A stretch of DNA of 64,000 nt from Kamptonema formosum PCC 6407 (GTDB lineage Bacteria; Cyanobacteriota; Cyanobacteriia; Cyanobacteriales; Microcoleaceae), in NCBI RefSeq assembly GCF_000332155.1, contig NZ_KB235898.1:965897-1029896 (forward strand). Reading direction: 5' to 3'. Shown piece after piece: positions 1 to 10,400 of the stretch (its first letter is position 1; every line of letters starts with the position of its first letter). A model generated the notes under the pieces. It saw only the letters and a list, made by a program, of their open reading frames with translations, was not told the DNA's origin and did no database searches. The translations under genes were made by a program, and so were the position numbers.

Positions 1-855
1 ATGGCAGTGGGTGCAGCGACAATCTTATCAGATGCTAATAATGCTTTTGATATCATCGCCGACATCGAACGCTACCGACCGACAATTTTATTTGGCATAC
101 CTAGCATATATGCCAGCATTCTCTCAGTACATGAAATTGCGCCTCTAAATACTTCCTCTTTAAGGTTGTGCTTATCAGCAGCCGAACAACTACCAAAAAC
201 TATTTGGTATAAGTGGCGAGACACTTACGGAATTGAGATTTATGAGGGGATTGGTACAACAGAATTGCTGCATATCTTTCTATCTAATGCAGAGGGAGAA
301 TGTCGTCCCGGTAGTTCTGGTCGTCCCCTTTCTGGTTATGATGTGCGAGTTGTTGATGAAAATGGTTTTCCGGTTCCAGCGGGAGAAATTGGCGACCTAC
401 AGGTGAGTGGAGAAAGTCTCATGCTGGGGTATTGGAATCGATTGCAGGAAACGCGACAAGCTCTTTACGGAAACGCGATGCGAACGGGGGATAAATATCT
501 GCGCGATGCGGATGGTTATTTCTGGTTTATGGGACGTAAAGATGATTTCTTCAAAGTAAATGGGATGTGGGTGTCGCCATTTGAAGTAGAAGATATCTTG
601 CTCCAACATGAAGGTGTTCTGGATGCGGCGGTAGTGCCAGAATGCGATCGCGGCGAACAATTAACTGAGATTATTGCTTACGTTAGCCTTAAACCAGGTT
701 TTGATAAATCTCTCGATTTAGAAGAGAAGATTCGGCAATTAGCTAGGACTCGATTACCCCATTTTAAGGCTCCTAAAAAAATTCATTTTTTAGAAACATT
801 ACCGCGCACGCCAACCGGAAAGATTCATCGCAAATCATTGCTGAAAACCCATTAA
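1..855 (+). CDS. Aryl acid-activating ligase, benzoate-CoA ligase type (3' part)
   Basis: This is the C-terminal 284 residues of an ANL-superfamily adenylating enzyme. The frame is open at the window edge, so the ATG at base 1 is probably internal and about 240 residues lie upstream. Visible motifs are GIGTTE (A5), TGDKY (A7), GRKDDFFKVNG from residue 178 (A8 hinge) and PTGKIHR with the catalytic Lys at about 274 (A10). The sequence resembles benzoate-CoA ligases more than the stand-alone salicyl-AMP ligases of the YbtE/MbtA type. The next gene is a salicylate synthase only 31 bases downstream, so the likely substrate is salicylate, activated as acyl-AMP and passed to CoA or directly to a carrier protein. 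The family call is firm; the substrate is inferred from context, because the substrate pocket lies mostly outside the window. Confidence 0.85.
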   Translation: MAVGAATILSDANNAFDIIADIERYRPTILFGIPSIYASILSVHEIAPLNTSSLRLCLSAAEQLPKTIWYKWRDTYGIEIYEGIGTTELLHIFLSNAEGECRPGSSGRPLSGYDVRVVDENGFPVPAGEIGDLQVSGESLMLGYWNRLQETRQALYGNAMRTGDKYLRDADGYFWFMGRKDDFFKVNGMWVSPFEVEDILLQHEGVLDAAVVPECDRGEQLTEIIAYVSLKPGFDKSLDLEEKIRQLARTRLPHFKAPKKIHFLETLPRTPTGKIHRKSLLKTH

Positions 856-886
856 TGTTAACTTCCATCACCAAGGTTTTTACCCC

Positions 887-2260
887 ATGTATCAGGTAGC
901 AAGCAACTTATTAACTTATCATGAACTATTCGTACCGGGTCATAGAGATCCTCTGATTCTGTTGCAGAATCTATTAGATGCTGGGATTTTTTCTAACTAC
1001 GTGATGTACAGAAGTGAGAACGAAGTACGTATTGCTGGGAATGCCTTAGCTGAAGTATCGGTAAGTTCTGAAACTGTTTCGATCGCCTGTATGGGTGAGA
1101 TTAAGTCAGAACCGATTGTCGATCCGCTCAAGCAAGTAGAATTAGCCTTAGCATCTTTGCCAATTGAGAATTGGACTGCGTATGGTTACATTGGCTTTGA
1201 TATGGCGCGTTTCTATTACTCCTACTCCAAGGCAATTGAACAACCTCTACTCTATTTTTTAGTTCCAGAAATAGAACTTTTGATCGCTCCTAGAGGAGTG
1301 CATATCAGAAGCATTAAGTCGCCAACAAAAGTTCTGGAAGCCTTATCAATAAATAGCGAATTGAGAGACTATGTAGCGACACCACCAGTTGTTGATTTTG
1401 CCGATAAAGAAGAGTATCAAAGCCAGGTTTCCGATCTGATTCAAGCCATCCAAAACGGCGATTTACATAAAGCGATTATTTCCCGTTCCGTAAAAGTGAA
1501 AGGGGAGATGGATTTACTGGGAACTTATATTTTAGGAGCAAAAAATAACAATTCAGCGCGATCTTATTGTTTGCACGTTGGCGAAGTAAGTGCTGTAGGC
1601 TTCAGTCCTGAAATTTTAATGGAAGTTAGTGCTGATGGTTTTGTCGTTACTAATCCCTTAGCGGGAACTAGACCCAGATCCGAAAATTTGGCAGAAGATT
1701 TACAATTAGAAAATGAGTTATTTACTGATGCTAAAGAAGTAAAAGAACACGCGCTTTCGATTTGGCTGGCGCAAAGTGAGATGGCTGAGGTTTGTCTCCC
1801 AGAAACGCTGCGAATTTTTGACTTCATGCAGGTGAAACAATACAGGTGCGTGCAGCATCTATCATCGCGAATTGGCGGTCAGCTAAAAGTAGAAAAAACT
1901 TTATGGGATGCTTTGAAAGTCTTATTTCCAGGTGTCACTGTATCGGGAATTGACAAACACAAAGCTATGCAATGGATCGAGATCCTAGAAAAAGAACCGC
2001 GAGGAATTTATGCTGGTGGTATTGGTTGGGTTAATAGTAGTGGGATGGCAGATATTGCGATTGCAATTCGATCCGCTTATCAATATGGCGATTGGGTTTA
2101 CTTAAATGCTGGCGCAGGAATTGTGGCAGAATCTATTCCCGAAAATGAGTATGTGGAGTCTGTTAATAAGATGAATACGATGTTAACTAATTTAGTCTTG
2201 AAGGCTCCTTTGGCGGTTGAAACCGCTACTACACAAACGAAGTCCGCCTGCGCGGACTAA
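887..2260 (+). CDS. Salicylate synthase (MbtI/Irp9-like chorismate-using enzyme)
   Basis: This 457-residue protein is a chorismate-binding enzyme of the MbtI/Irp9/YbtS group, which isomerises chorismate to isochorismate and eliminates pyruvate to give salicylate. Visible features are NGDLHKAIISR with the general-base Lys at 195, NPLAGTRPR, the acidic FTDAKEVKEHA block, VQHLSS, FPGVTVSG and the GAGIV block near the end, all characteristic of the family. Its length matches the family (about 430-450 residues) plus an extra tail. The last 17 or so residues and the stop codon are encoded by a dispersed two-hairpin repeat (2213-2258), so the ancestral C-terminus was probably near NTMLTNLVL. No good Shine-Dalgarno site is seen. 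It lies between the aryl ligase and the carrier-fused KASIII gene, supporting a role as starter-unit supplier. Plain isochorismate synthase activity is the main alternative. Confidence 0.88.
   Translation: MYQVASNLLTYHELFVPGHRDPLILLQNLLDAGIFSNYVMYRSENEVRIAGNALAEVSVSSETVSIACMGEIKSEPIVDPLKQVELALASLPIENWTAYGYIGFDMARFYYSYSKAIEQPLLYFLVPEIELLIAPRGVHIRSIKSPTKVLEALSINSELRDYVATPPVVDFADKEEYQSQVSDLIQAIQNGDLHKAIISRSVKVKGEMDLLGTYILGAKNNNSARSYCLHVGEVSAVGFSPEILMEVSADGFVVTNPLAGTRPRSENLAEDLQLENELFTDAKEVKEHALSIWLAQSEMAEVCLPETLRIFDFMQVKQYRCVQHLSSRIGGQLKVEKTLWDALKVLFPGVTVSGIDKHKAMQWIEILEKEPRGIYAGGIGWVNSSGMADIAIAIRSAYQYGDWVYLNAGAGIVAESIPENEYVESVNKMNTMLTNLVLKAPLAVETATTQTKSACAD
2213..2258. repeat. Dispersed two-hairpin repeat forming the end of a gene
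   Basis: Two perfect inverted repeats lie side by side: GCGGTT-GA-AACCGC (2213-2226) and AGTCCGC-CTGC-GCGGACT (2241-2258). From memory, this pair joined by ACACAAACGA resembles a repeat widely dispersed between genes in filamentous cyanobacteria. Here it encodes the C-terminal tail of the salicylate synthase, and the TAA stop (2258-2260) begins on its last base. Without a T-run it is not a classical rho-independent terminator, though the hairpins could stabilise or attenuate the transcript. Confidence 0.75.
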
Positions 2261-2326
2261 GAAATAAGGGGGATATTTAACTGCACTTTAGCGCAACTAC
2301 TTACCTAAAAATCACTCCTAGTTTTA

Positions 2327-3844
2327 ATGGTTATGATCAATCCTTCAGTCGGTATTCGATCGCTTGCACTCAGTTTTCCCAGCCTAATTCGGACAAATGA
2401 TTATTGGTTGGAAAAGTTCCCTCATTTGTTTGCTGTAACTTCGTCAAGAAGAACGAGGTTATTTCAGTCTAATGAATTCACCTCTAATGATGACGAACTT
2501 GCTATCTGGTCGCAAGAAGTCGCACCATATTTATCAGACCCTTTTCGGGGTAATGTCGAGCGAAGAGTGTTGGGTGCAGGCGAGTCGTCCTTGATGCTGG
2601 AATGTCGCGCTGCTAAGGATGCGTTGGATGCAGCAAAACTTTCTACTGATGAAGTGGAATTGGCGATTGTTGCTTCTATTTTCCCAGAACAACTGGTTCC
2701 CGGTAATGCCTCTTACCTAGCAGGTGAATTGCAATTGCAATGTCCCGCTTGGAATCTGGAATCAACTTGTTCTAGTGCATTAATTGCGCTGCAAAATGCG
2801 CGTGCTTTGGTGCAAATGGGAGAGTATCGTAATGTTTTAGTTGTTGTCTCTCATATCGAATCTAACTCTATAGATGATGAAGATACTTTATCGTGGTCTA
2901 TGGGAGACGGTGCTGGAGCTTTTGTGGTGGATTCGCTCAACTCTAATCAAGGAGTTTTAGGCAGTAAAATAATTAATACTGCTGCTACTTGTGGTGCGTA
3001 TTTACACGAGTTAACAATCGACGCGCAAGGTAAGCCGGGAATGCGTACTCGGACGGGTGAGAATGCTAGCAGTTTCGCGGAAACAAGTGTGGAGTTTGTT
3101 CGTACTTGCTGTGAGGGGGCTGTAGCGGCGGCTGGCGTGAGTCTCGAACAAATTGACTTTTTTGCCTTCAATACTCCGACAGCGTGGTATGCGAGGCTGT
3201 GTGCTAGGGCTTTGGGTATAGATTTGGAGCGGACGATCGATCTTTATCCCTGGTATGCGAATATCGGTTCTGTATTTGCGATCGCTAATTTATACCATGC
3301 CGCTCTTGCAGGTAAAATTCGCGAAAACGACTTAGTTCTCGTTTACACCAATGGCGCGGCGGCAACGGCGGCGGCAACGGTAATGCGCTGGGGTGATGTA
3401 GCGCTAGGAAAGCCTCCTGCTCCTCCAATTAATGCTAATCGAGAAGAAGAAGAAAAGAGTACAGTCAATCTTTTTGGTGTTAACAAAGCTGTTCTATCCA
3501 AGGAAAAACTATTCGCTGCTGCACCAAGAGAACAGCAGCAAATATTGGAAAGCTATCTCATAGAATGGCTAACTAATTCTTTACAATTGCCTTTCGATCG
3601 TCTAAGTCCGCAGCATTCTCTGGCTTTACTGCTTGATTCCTTAATGGCTTTTGAACTCAGAAGTCGAATTGAGGCGGATCTACAAGTGCGAGTGCCAATA
3701 GAAAGATTCTTTGGTGATAACAACATCACTCAATTAGCCGAACTCGTACTTAATCAATTAGCTTTGGCGAGCTTAACGGCATCAGAATCGGTTTTTATTA
3801 CCGAATTCAAAGCAGAGGAAGAAAGGGAAATATTAAGTATTTGA
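2327..3844 (+). CDS. KASIII-like protein fused to a carrier domain
   Basis: Residues 1-360 have the thiolase fold of 3-oxoacyl-ACP synthase III. The nucleophile Cys is at 148 in STCSSALIAL, and the FabH Asn is at 312 in YANIGS. The FabH catalytic His (HQAN motif) is replaced by Asn at 282 in FAFNTPT, with 30-residue spacing to N312 as in FabH. A linker leads to a carrier domain (about 395-505) with its phosphopantetheine Ser at 438 in LLDSLMAFEL. The first NRPS has no aryl carrier domain, so this carrier is the natural place for salicylate, and the KASIII part may catalyse loading or transfer rather than decarboxylative condensation. That role is inference. Acyltransferase-type KASIII enzymes (CerJ-like) are known but keep the His. 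No clear ribosome-binding site precedes the ATG. Confidence 0.8.
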   Translation: MVMINPSVGIRSLALSFPSLIRTNDYWLEKFPHLFAVTSSRRTRLFQSNEFTSNDDELAIWSQEVAPYLSDPFRGNVERRVLGAGESSLMLECRAAKDALDAAKLSTDEVELAIVASIFPEQLVPGNASYLAGELQLQCPAWNLESTCSSALIALQNARALVQMGEYRNVLVVVSHIESNSIDDEDTLSWSMGDGAGAFVVDSLNSNQGVLGSKIINTAATCGAYLHELTIDAQGKPGMRTRTGENASSFAETSVEFVRTCCEGAVAAAGVSLEQIDFFAFNTPTAWYARLCARALGIDLERTIDLYPWYANIGSVFAIANLYHAALAGKIRENDLVLVYTNGAAATAAATVMRWGDVALGKPPAPPINANREEEEKSTVNLFGVNKAVLSKEKLFAAAPREQQQILESYLIEWLTNSLQLPFDRLSPQHSLALLLDSLMAFELRSRIEADLQVRVPIERFFGDNNITQLAELVLNQLALASLTASESVFITEFKAEEEREILSI

Positions 3845-3901
3845 TTTGAACCTCAAAAAAACGCTCGTCAATTGGTGCAATACTAACTTCAAGCTAAAAA
3901 T

Positions 3902-6900
3902 ATGAATCTACATTTACTCTTAAACACTTTATCTAACCAAGGCGTAAAACTTTCTACTGATGGAAGTTCCTTAGAAATTGATGCGCCGAAAGGAGCAATT
4001 ACTCCAGAGTTGCGGAACTCATTAATTGAACATAAAGCCGAACTTATCCTGTTATTACGCCAGAACAGCATGAGTGCTAGTTCTACTTCTTTACCAGTAA
4101 TTAACCCAGCACCAGACTTGCGCTACGAACCTTTTCCATTGACTGATATGCAGCACGCATTTTGGGTAGGGCGTAGTGGGGTATTAGACTTAGGAACTGT
4201 CGCCAATCATGGTTACTACGAAATTGAATGTCACGGTTTAGACTTGGAAAGATTGAACGCGGCTTTGCCCAAATTAATCGATCGCCACGATATGCTGAGG
4301 GCAATAGTATTACCCGATGGTCAGCAACAAGTTCTCAAACAAGTTCCTACATATCAAATGGAGATTTTGGATCTGAGAGAACACGAAAAAGAAGTTGTAA
4401 TTTCTGAAATTGAAGCAATTCGCGATCGTCTATCCCATCAAGTTTTACCTGCTGACCAATGGCCTTTGTTTGAGTTTAGAGCAACGCGGTTAGATGGGGA
4501 TATAATTCGGCTGCATATCAGCTATGATTTACAAGTATTTGATGCTTGGAGCTTGTTTCGTTTATTTGATGAATGGTTTCAACTGTATCAAAATCCCGAT
4601 GCGATATTGCCACCGTTAGAGATAACATTTCGGGATTATGTTTTGGCAGAACAAGCGTTGCAAGATACAGAATTATATAGGCGATCGCACGAGTATTGGT
4701 TGAGTCGTCTGGATAGTCTATCTCTAGCACCGGATTTACCTCTCGCTAAAAATCCTAAAGAACTCAAAGAGCATCGCAACAGGCGCTATGAAAGCGGACT
4801 GGAACGAACTGATTGGCAACAGTTAAAGTTGCGATCGGCGCAAGCGGGTGTGACTCCTTCTGGGCTATTACTGGCCGCTTTTGCTGAAATTATCGCACTT
4901 TGGAGTAAAAGCCAAAAATTTACAATTAATCTGGCTTTATTTAATCGTCTACCGCTGCATTCTCAAGTGAATGATATTTTAGGAGACTTTACCTCTGTCA
5001 CTCTTTTAGCAGTAGATAATTCCGCTTGCGAGTCGTTTATAGATCGAGCAATTCGCCTTCAGAAACAACTGTGGCAAGATTTAGAACATCGCTATTTTAG
5101 TGGAGTCAGCGTAACGCGGGAATTGGCTCGCAGAAGAGGCACAACTCCTAGCGCGATGCCGATTGTTTTTACCAGCACTCTTGGCTTTCGTTCTCTGGGA
5201 CAGGAAACTTTAACCTTTAGTCATTTTGGCGAATTGGTATATGGAATTAGTCAAGCATCCCAAGCTTGGATGGATATTCAAGTTTGGGAAGAAAAAGAAA
5301 CTTTGACATTTAATTGGGATGTCGTTGAAGAACTTTTCCCGGACGGTGCGATCGCAGATATGTTTGAATCATATTGCCGTTTTCTCAAGCAACTTGCTAC
5401 TTCTCAATCTGCTTGGGTGGAAACGAATCGGCAACTTTTACCTCCGGCGCAATTAGCACAAAGAAATGCGATTAATGCTACAGATGCAGTGATTCCAGAC
5501 GATTTACTACATAGTTTATTTGCCGCGCAAGTCCGGGATAGAGGAAGTGAAAAGGCAGTGATTTCATCAACACGAACTCTAACTTATCAGGAATTATTCG
5601 AGCGCTCGAATCAAGTCGGTCATCGACTGCGCCAATTAGGAGTTATACCCAATCGGTTAGTCGCGATAGTAATGGAAAAAGGATGGGAACAAATTGTCGC
5701 AGTTATGGGTATTTTAGCTGCCGGTGCTGCTTACGTTCCCATCGATCCCGGATTACCTGAAGAACGCTTATCTTATCTATTAGAAAATAGCGAAGTTGAG
5801 ATCGTTCTAACTCAATCTTGGTTGAAAGAAAAGCTGACTTGGCGATCGGAAATTCAACTAATATGCGTAGATAATGAAGACTTAGCCGGAGAAAGTAAGC
5901 GATCGTTAGAGCCAGTTCAAACACCCGATGATTTAGCTTATGTTATCTATACTTCTGGGTCTACAGGATTGCCCAAAGGGGTGATGATTACTCATCGCAA
6001 TGTGGCGAATGTTGTTGTTCATACAAATCAGCGTTTTAATGTTACTTCGCAAGACAGAATTTTAGCTTTGACCGCGCTCAATCACGATTTATCAGTTTAT
6101 GATATCTTCGGTCTTTTGAGTGCTGGCGGTGCGATCGTTTTGCCGAATGCTGCTGCTGTGAAAGATCCCCGTCATTGGGTAGATTTAATGATAAGAGAAG
6201 GGGTGACATTATGGAACTCAGTTCCGGCGATGATGGAGATGTTGGTAGATTATGCAAATGAGGCAATTTTTAATAGCTTGCGCTTGGTAATATTAGGAGG
6301 AGATTGGCTACCGATTTCTTTGCCGAATCGCATAAAATACCTAGTACCAAATACCCAAATTCTGAGCATAGGCGGGCCGACTGAAACAACTATTTGGAAT
6401 ATTGGCTATCTCATTGAAAAAGTCGATCCAAATTGCAAGAGCATTCCCTACGGTCAACCGATGGCGAACTCGAAATATTATATTTTGAACGACGCTTTAG
6501 AAGACTGTCCGGTGTGGGTTCCGGGACAAATGTACTGTGCTGGAGTGCAGTTGGCAAAAGGCTACTGGCGCAATGAAGAAAAGACTCGCGACAGTTTTAT
6601 TAATCATCCGCGCACGGGAGAACGTTTGTATCGGACAGGAGATTTAGGTTGTTATCATCCTGATGGCAACATTGAATTTTTAGGACGAGTTGATTTCCAG
6701 ATTAAGATTCGGGGACACCGCATTGAAGTGGGAGAAATTGAGGCTGCTTTGACACAGCATCCTAATGTGAAAGCTTCGGTAGTTGCAGCAATTGGGGAAC
6801 AGCATAAAGAGCAGTTGGTAGCATACCTTGTTTCCGACCGAAAACCAAACCCTACTATTGAAGAAATTAGAGAATTTCTTAAAAAGAAGTTACCCGATTA

Positions 6901-7363
6901 CATGATGCCATCAGCTTTTACATTTCTTGATGCTTTACCCCTTTCTGCTAATGGGAAAGTAGACCGCCGTGCTATTCTTATTCAAGATAGTATTTTCCAA
7001 AAAGTAGAAGTTACTTACGTTCCCCCAAAAAGCGAAGTAGAACAAACAATTGCCACCGCTATCAAAGAGATTTTGGGATTAGAAAAGGTAGGCATAAACG
7101 ATAATTTCTTTGATTTAGGAGGGAATTCATTAATGCTCACAAAAATTTACAGAAGGCTGCTAGATTTATTGCCAGACATGGTACAATCTATTGCATTAAC
7201 TGATTTGTTTAAACACTCAACAATTAGTGCTTTAGCAAAGCGCTTAAACCCAAAATCAGTCTCCTCATTGCACGAGTCAAAAGCTGAAGCTGAAGAGAAA
7301 ATCCAACAAGGGAAAAATCGGCTCCAGCAAAGATTTCAAAAATCCAGGCTAATGAATCTTTGA
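3902..7363 (+). CDS. NRPS module Cy-A-PCP, cysteine heterocyclising
   Basis: This 1153-residue protein starts with a TubC-type docking domain (1-52). A cyclisation domain follows (about 78-500) with the DxxxxDxxS signature at D209, D214 and S217, replacing the HHxxxDG of condensation domains. The A domain (about 535-1040) has YTSGSTG near 682 and NGKVD near 1017; the PCP Ser is 1076 (LGGNSLM). A charged helical tail probably docks to the next protein. Aligning the pocket by eye to GrsA numbering gives D-L-Y-N-I-G-I-I-W-K, close to the cysteine code DLYNLSLIWK. Expected reaction: condense the salicyl starter with Cys and cyclise to a 2-hydroxyphenyl-thiazoline, as in pyochelin and yersiniabactin assembly. 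There is no epimerase, methyltransferase or oxidase domain. Ser or Thr (oxazoline) is a less likely alternative. Confidence 0.92.
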   Translation: MNLHLLLNTLSNQGVKLSTDGSSLEIDAPKGAITPELRNSLIEHKAELILLLRQNSMSASSTSLPVINPAPDLRYEPFPLTDMQHAFWVGRSGVLDLGTVANHGYYEIECHGLDLERLNAALPKLIDRHDMLRAIVLPDGQQQVLKQVPTYQMEILDLREHEKEVVISEIEAIRDRLSHQVLPADQWPLFEFRATRLDGDIIRLHISYDLQVFDAWSLFRLFDEWFQLYQNPDAILPPLEITFRDYVLAEQALQDTELYRRSHEYWLSRLDSLSLAPDLPLAKNPKELKEHRNRRYESGLERTDWQQLKLRSAQAGVTPSGLLLAAFAEIIALWSKSQKFTINLALFNRLPLHSQVNDILGDFTSVTLLAVDNSACESFIDRAIRLQKQLWQDLEHRYFSGVSVTRELARRRGTTPSAMPIVFTSTLGFRSLGQETLTFSHFGELVYGISQASQAWMDIQVWEEKETLTFNWDVVEELFPDGAIADMFESYCRFLKQLATSQSAWVETNRQLLPPAQLAQRNAINATDAVIPDDLLHSLFAAQVRDRGSEKAVISSTRTLTYQELFERSNQVGHRLRQLGVIPNRLVAIVMEKGWEQIVAVMGILAAGAAYVPIDPGLPEERLSYLLENSEVEIVLTQSWLKEKLTWRSEIQLICVDNEDLAGESKRSLEPVQTPDDLAYVIYTSGSTGLPKGVMITHRNVANVVVHTNQRFNVTSQDRILALTALNHDLSVYDIFGLLSAGGAIVLPNAAAVKDPRHWVDLMIREGVTLWNSVPAMMEMLVDYANEAIFNSLRLVILGGDWLPISLPNRIKYLVPNTQILSIGGPTETTIWNIGYLIEKVDPNCKSIPYGQPMANSKYYILNDALEDCPVWVPGQMYCAGVQLAKGYWRNEEKTRDSFINHPRTGERLYRTGDLGCYHPDGNIEFLGRVDFQIKIRGHRIEVGEIEAALTQHPNVKASVVAAIGEQHKEQLVAYLVSDRKPNPTIEEIREFLKKKLPDYMMPSAFTFLDALPLSANGKVDRRAILIQDSIFQKVEVTYVPPKSEVEQTIATAIKEILGLEKVGINDNFFDLGGNSLMLTKIYRRLLDLLPDMVQSIALTDLFKHSTISALAKRLNPKSVSSLHESKAEAEEKIQQGKNRLQQRFQKSRLMNL

Positions 7364-7475
7364 AGGTTATTTACTCCACTTCACGAGTGGAATAATAAGC
7401 ATTGCCTTTATTTATGGTTAGGGATATTACCTAAGTGCTTACTTTAAATTTTTACGACAGATGAACGCAGATTTT

Positions 7476-7481
7476 AGGAGG
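7476..7481 (+). promoter_or_regulatory. Ribosome-binding site deciding the PKS start
   Basis: AGGAGG lies 12 bases before ATG 7494. An earlier in-frame ATG at 7461 sits inside a short intergenic motif (AGATGAACGCAGAT). Its reverse complement resembles CTGCGTTCATCT at 44218, and no Shine-Dalgarno precedes it. The start at 7494 is therefore preferred. Confidence 0.7.
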
Positions 7482-7493
7482 AAAGAGAAGCTG

Positions 7494-10400
7494 ATGAGTT
7501 ATGAAAAAAATGGATTAGAAATTGCGATTGTAGGTATGTCTGGAAGATTTCCAGGGAGTAAAAGTCTTGATGACTTTTGGGAGAATTTGAAAGCTGGAGT
7601 AAATTTAACTTCAACCTTTCCAAATTCAAGACCAAGTAAATTAGGCGATCGCACAACAAAAGTAGGCTCCGTTCTTGAGGATATAGAATTATTCGATGCT
7701 TCTTTCTTTGGCTTTAATCCTAGAGAAGCAGAAACGATGGACCCCCAACACAAAATGTTTTTAGAGTGTGCTTGGGAAGCGTTAGAAAACGCTGGCTATG
7801 ACTCCGAAATCGAACAAAGACCGATCGGCGTTTATGCAGGAACGGGAATTAGCACTTACTTGCTTTATAACCTTCATCCCAACCGAGAATTGATGGATTC
7901 AATGAGTTTCTTGCAAACTCTGGTTGGAGTCGATAAGGATTACGTTCCTACTCGCGTCTCCTACAAATTGAATCTGAAAGGGCCGAGTGTTAGTGTAGGA
8001 ACAGCTTGTTCTAGTTCATTAGTGGCAGTTCATTTAGCTTGTCAAAGCTTATTAAGTGGCGAATGCGATATGGCTTTGGCGGCTGGTGTTGCTGTCAAAG
8101 TTCCTCAAAACGAACTAACACTATCGCCCGAAGAAATTATTTCTCCTGATGGCAAGTGCAGAGCTTTTGATGCCAAAGCAAACGGTACAATTGGCGGTAA
8201 CGGCATTGGAGTAGTTGTTCTCAAGCGGTTGGATGATGCGATCGCAGATAGAGATTGCATTTATGCTGTTATTAAAGGGTCGGCTATTAATAATGATGGT
8301 GGATTAAAAGTTGGCTATACTGCTCCCAGTGAAGAGGGTCAATCGAAGGTAATTCGATCGGCTCAAATGATGGCGGAAGTCGAGCCAGAAACGATCTCTT
8401 ATATAGAAGCTCACGGAACGGGAACTCCTTTAGGCGATCCGATTGAAATCGCGGCGCTGACACAAGCTTTTCGAGTTACTACTGATAAGAAAGGTTACTG
8501 TGCAATTGGCTCAGTCAAAACAAATGTCGGGCATTTAGATGCTGCTGCTGGAATTACGGGTTTAATCAAAACAGTTCTATCACTCCACCATAAATTACTG
8601 CCTCCCAGTATCAATTTCGAGACACCAAATCCGCAGATAGACTTTGAGAATAGTCCGTTTTATGTTAACAGTAAACTTTCGGAATGGAAAGCTAACAGTA
8701 ATCCTCGCCGTGCTGGAGTAAGTTCTTTTGGGATTGGGGGAACTAATGCTCATCTAATTCTTGAAGAAGCTCCTACACCAACAGTATCTAGTCCTGCTCG
8801 CGCCCAACAATTATTAATACTTTCAGCTAAAACTAATTCGGGATTAGACACAGCTACAACTAATTTAGTTAACTATTTAGAGCAGTATTCTGAGGCTAAT
8901 ATTGCCGATGTAGCTTATACTCTGCAAGTTGGTCGTCGAGGATTCAATTATCGCCGAACGATCGTAGTAGATAACCTTGAAGATGCAGTAAAAACTCTCA
9001 AATCGAACAATCCCCAGCGAGTATTTACTAATTTTACGGAATCAAGCGATCGCCCCATCGTTTTCATGTTTACAGGACAAGGAGCGCAATATGTCAATAT
9101 GGCGCGGGAACTTTATCAAAGCGAATTAATATTTCGAGAAGAGTGCGATCGCTGTTTTAAATTCCTTCAACCCCATTTAGGTTTAGATTTGTGCCAGTTG
9201 ATTTATCCAAGTAAGAAAGACACCGAAAAAGCAACACAAAAATTACAGCAAACTGCTATTACTCAACCAGCACTATTTGTTATTGAATACGCGATCGCTA
9301 AATTATTGATATCCTGGGGAGTACAACCCCAATCGATAATCGGTCACAGTATTGGCGAATATGTAGCGGCTTGCCTAGCTGGTGTGTTCTCTCTCGAAGA
9401 TGCTTTATTACTGGTAGCTACTCGCGGAAAAATGATGCAGCAGTTACCTGACGGGGGGATGATTTCAGTAAGTCTATCTGCGGAAAAAATAGAAGTATTT
9501 TTGAATAAAAACCTCTCTCTAGCCGCAAGTAATAGTCCATCTTTGAGCGTGGTTTCAGGAACGAAAGAAGCCATAAGTCAACTCGAATATAAACTAGCAG
9601 AAAAGGGGATAGAATATCGCCAATTGCATACCTCTCATGCGTTTCATTCCGCAATGATGGATTCGATTATCAAACCGTTTATAGTGGCAGTTCAAAAAGT
9701 AAAACTTAATCCTCCTCAAATTCCCTTTATATCTAACCTTACTGGTACTTGGATTACCACTGCTGAAGCTACCGATCCGAATTATTGGGCGCGACATTTG
9801 CGGGAAACCGTGCGATTTTCAGAAGGAATTTCTGAGTTGATTAAAGACGATCAACTCATTTTCCTCGAAGTTGCGCCGGGACGTACATTAACTACGCTGA
9901 CTAAACAGCAAGCATCTGGACGAATCGTACTTTCTTCGCTTCCTCATCCCAAGGATAAAGAGTCAGATTTAGGATTTTTACTGAATACTCTGGGTAGACT
10001 TTGGCTAGCAGGAGTGCGCGTAGATTGGTCGGGATTTTATGCAGATGAAAAACGCTTTAGCGAAGCTGTCCGCAGGAATCGCATCCCCCTACCAACTTAT
10101 CCTTTTGAGCGCCAACGTTATTGGATCGATCCTCCACAGGAATCAGCTAGTAATCGTCAAATAACGTTGGATCAAAAACCCGATATTGCAGATTGGTTTT
10201 ATATTCCATCGTGGAAACGTTCTCTGCTCTCAGCGCCTAAATCGAATACCATACAAGTTCAGTCATGCTATTTGGTATTTATCGATGAATGCGGTTTGGG
10301 ACTCGAATTATTGAAACGATTGGAACGGCAAAATCAAGAAGTGATTACCGTCAAAATTGGGTCAGAATTTTCCAATTTTGGGGAAGATATCTATACTGTT

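Noticed and set aside
7375..7391. TCCACT-TCACG-AGTGGA hairpin after the first NRPS gene
   Set aside because: The stem is 6 base pairs and no T-run follows; it could be chance.
7461..7493. Earlier in-frame ATG for the first PKS
   Set aside because: It lies in a short dispersed intergenic motif and has no ribosome-binding site, while AGGAGG precedes ATG 7494.
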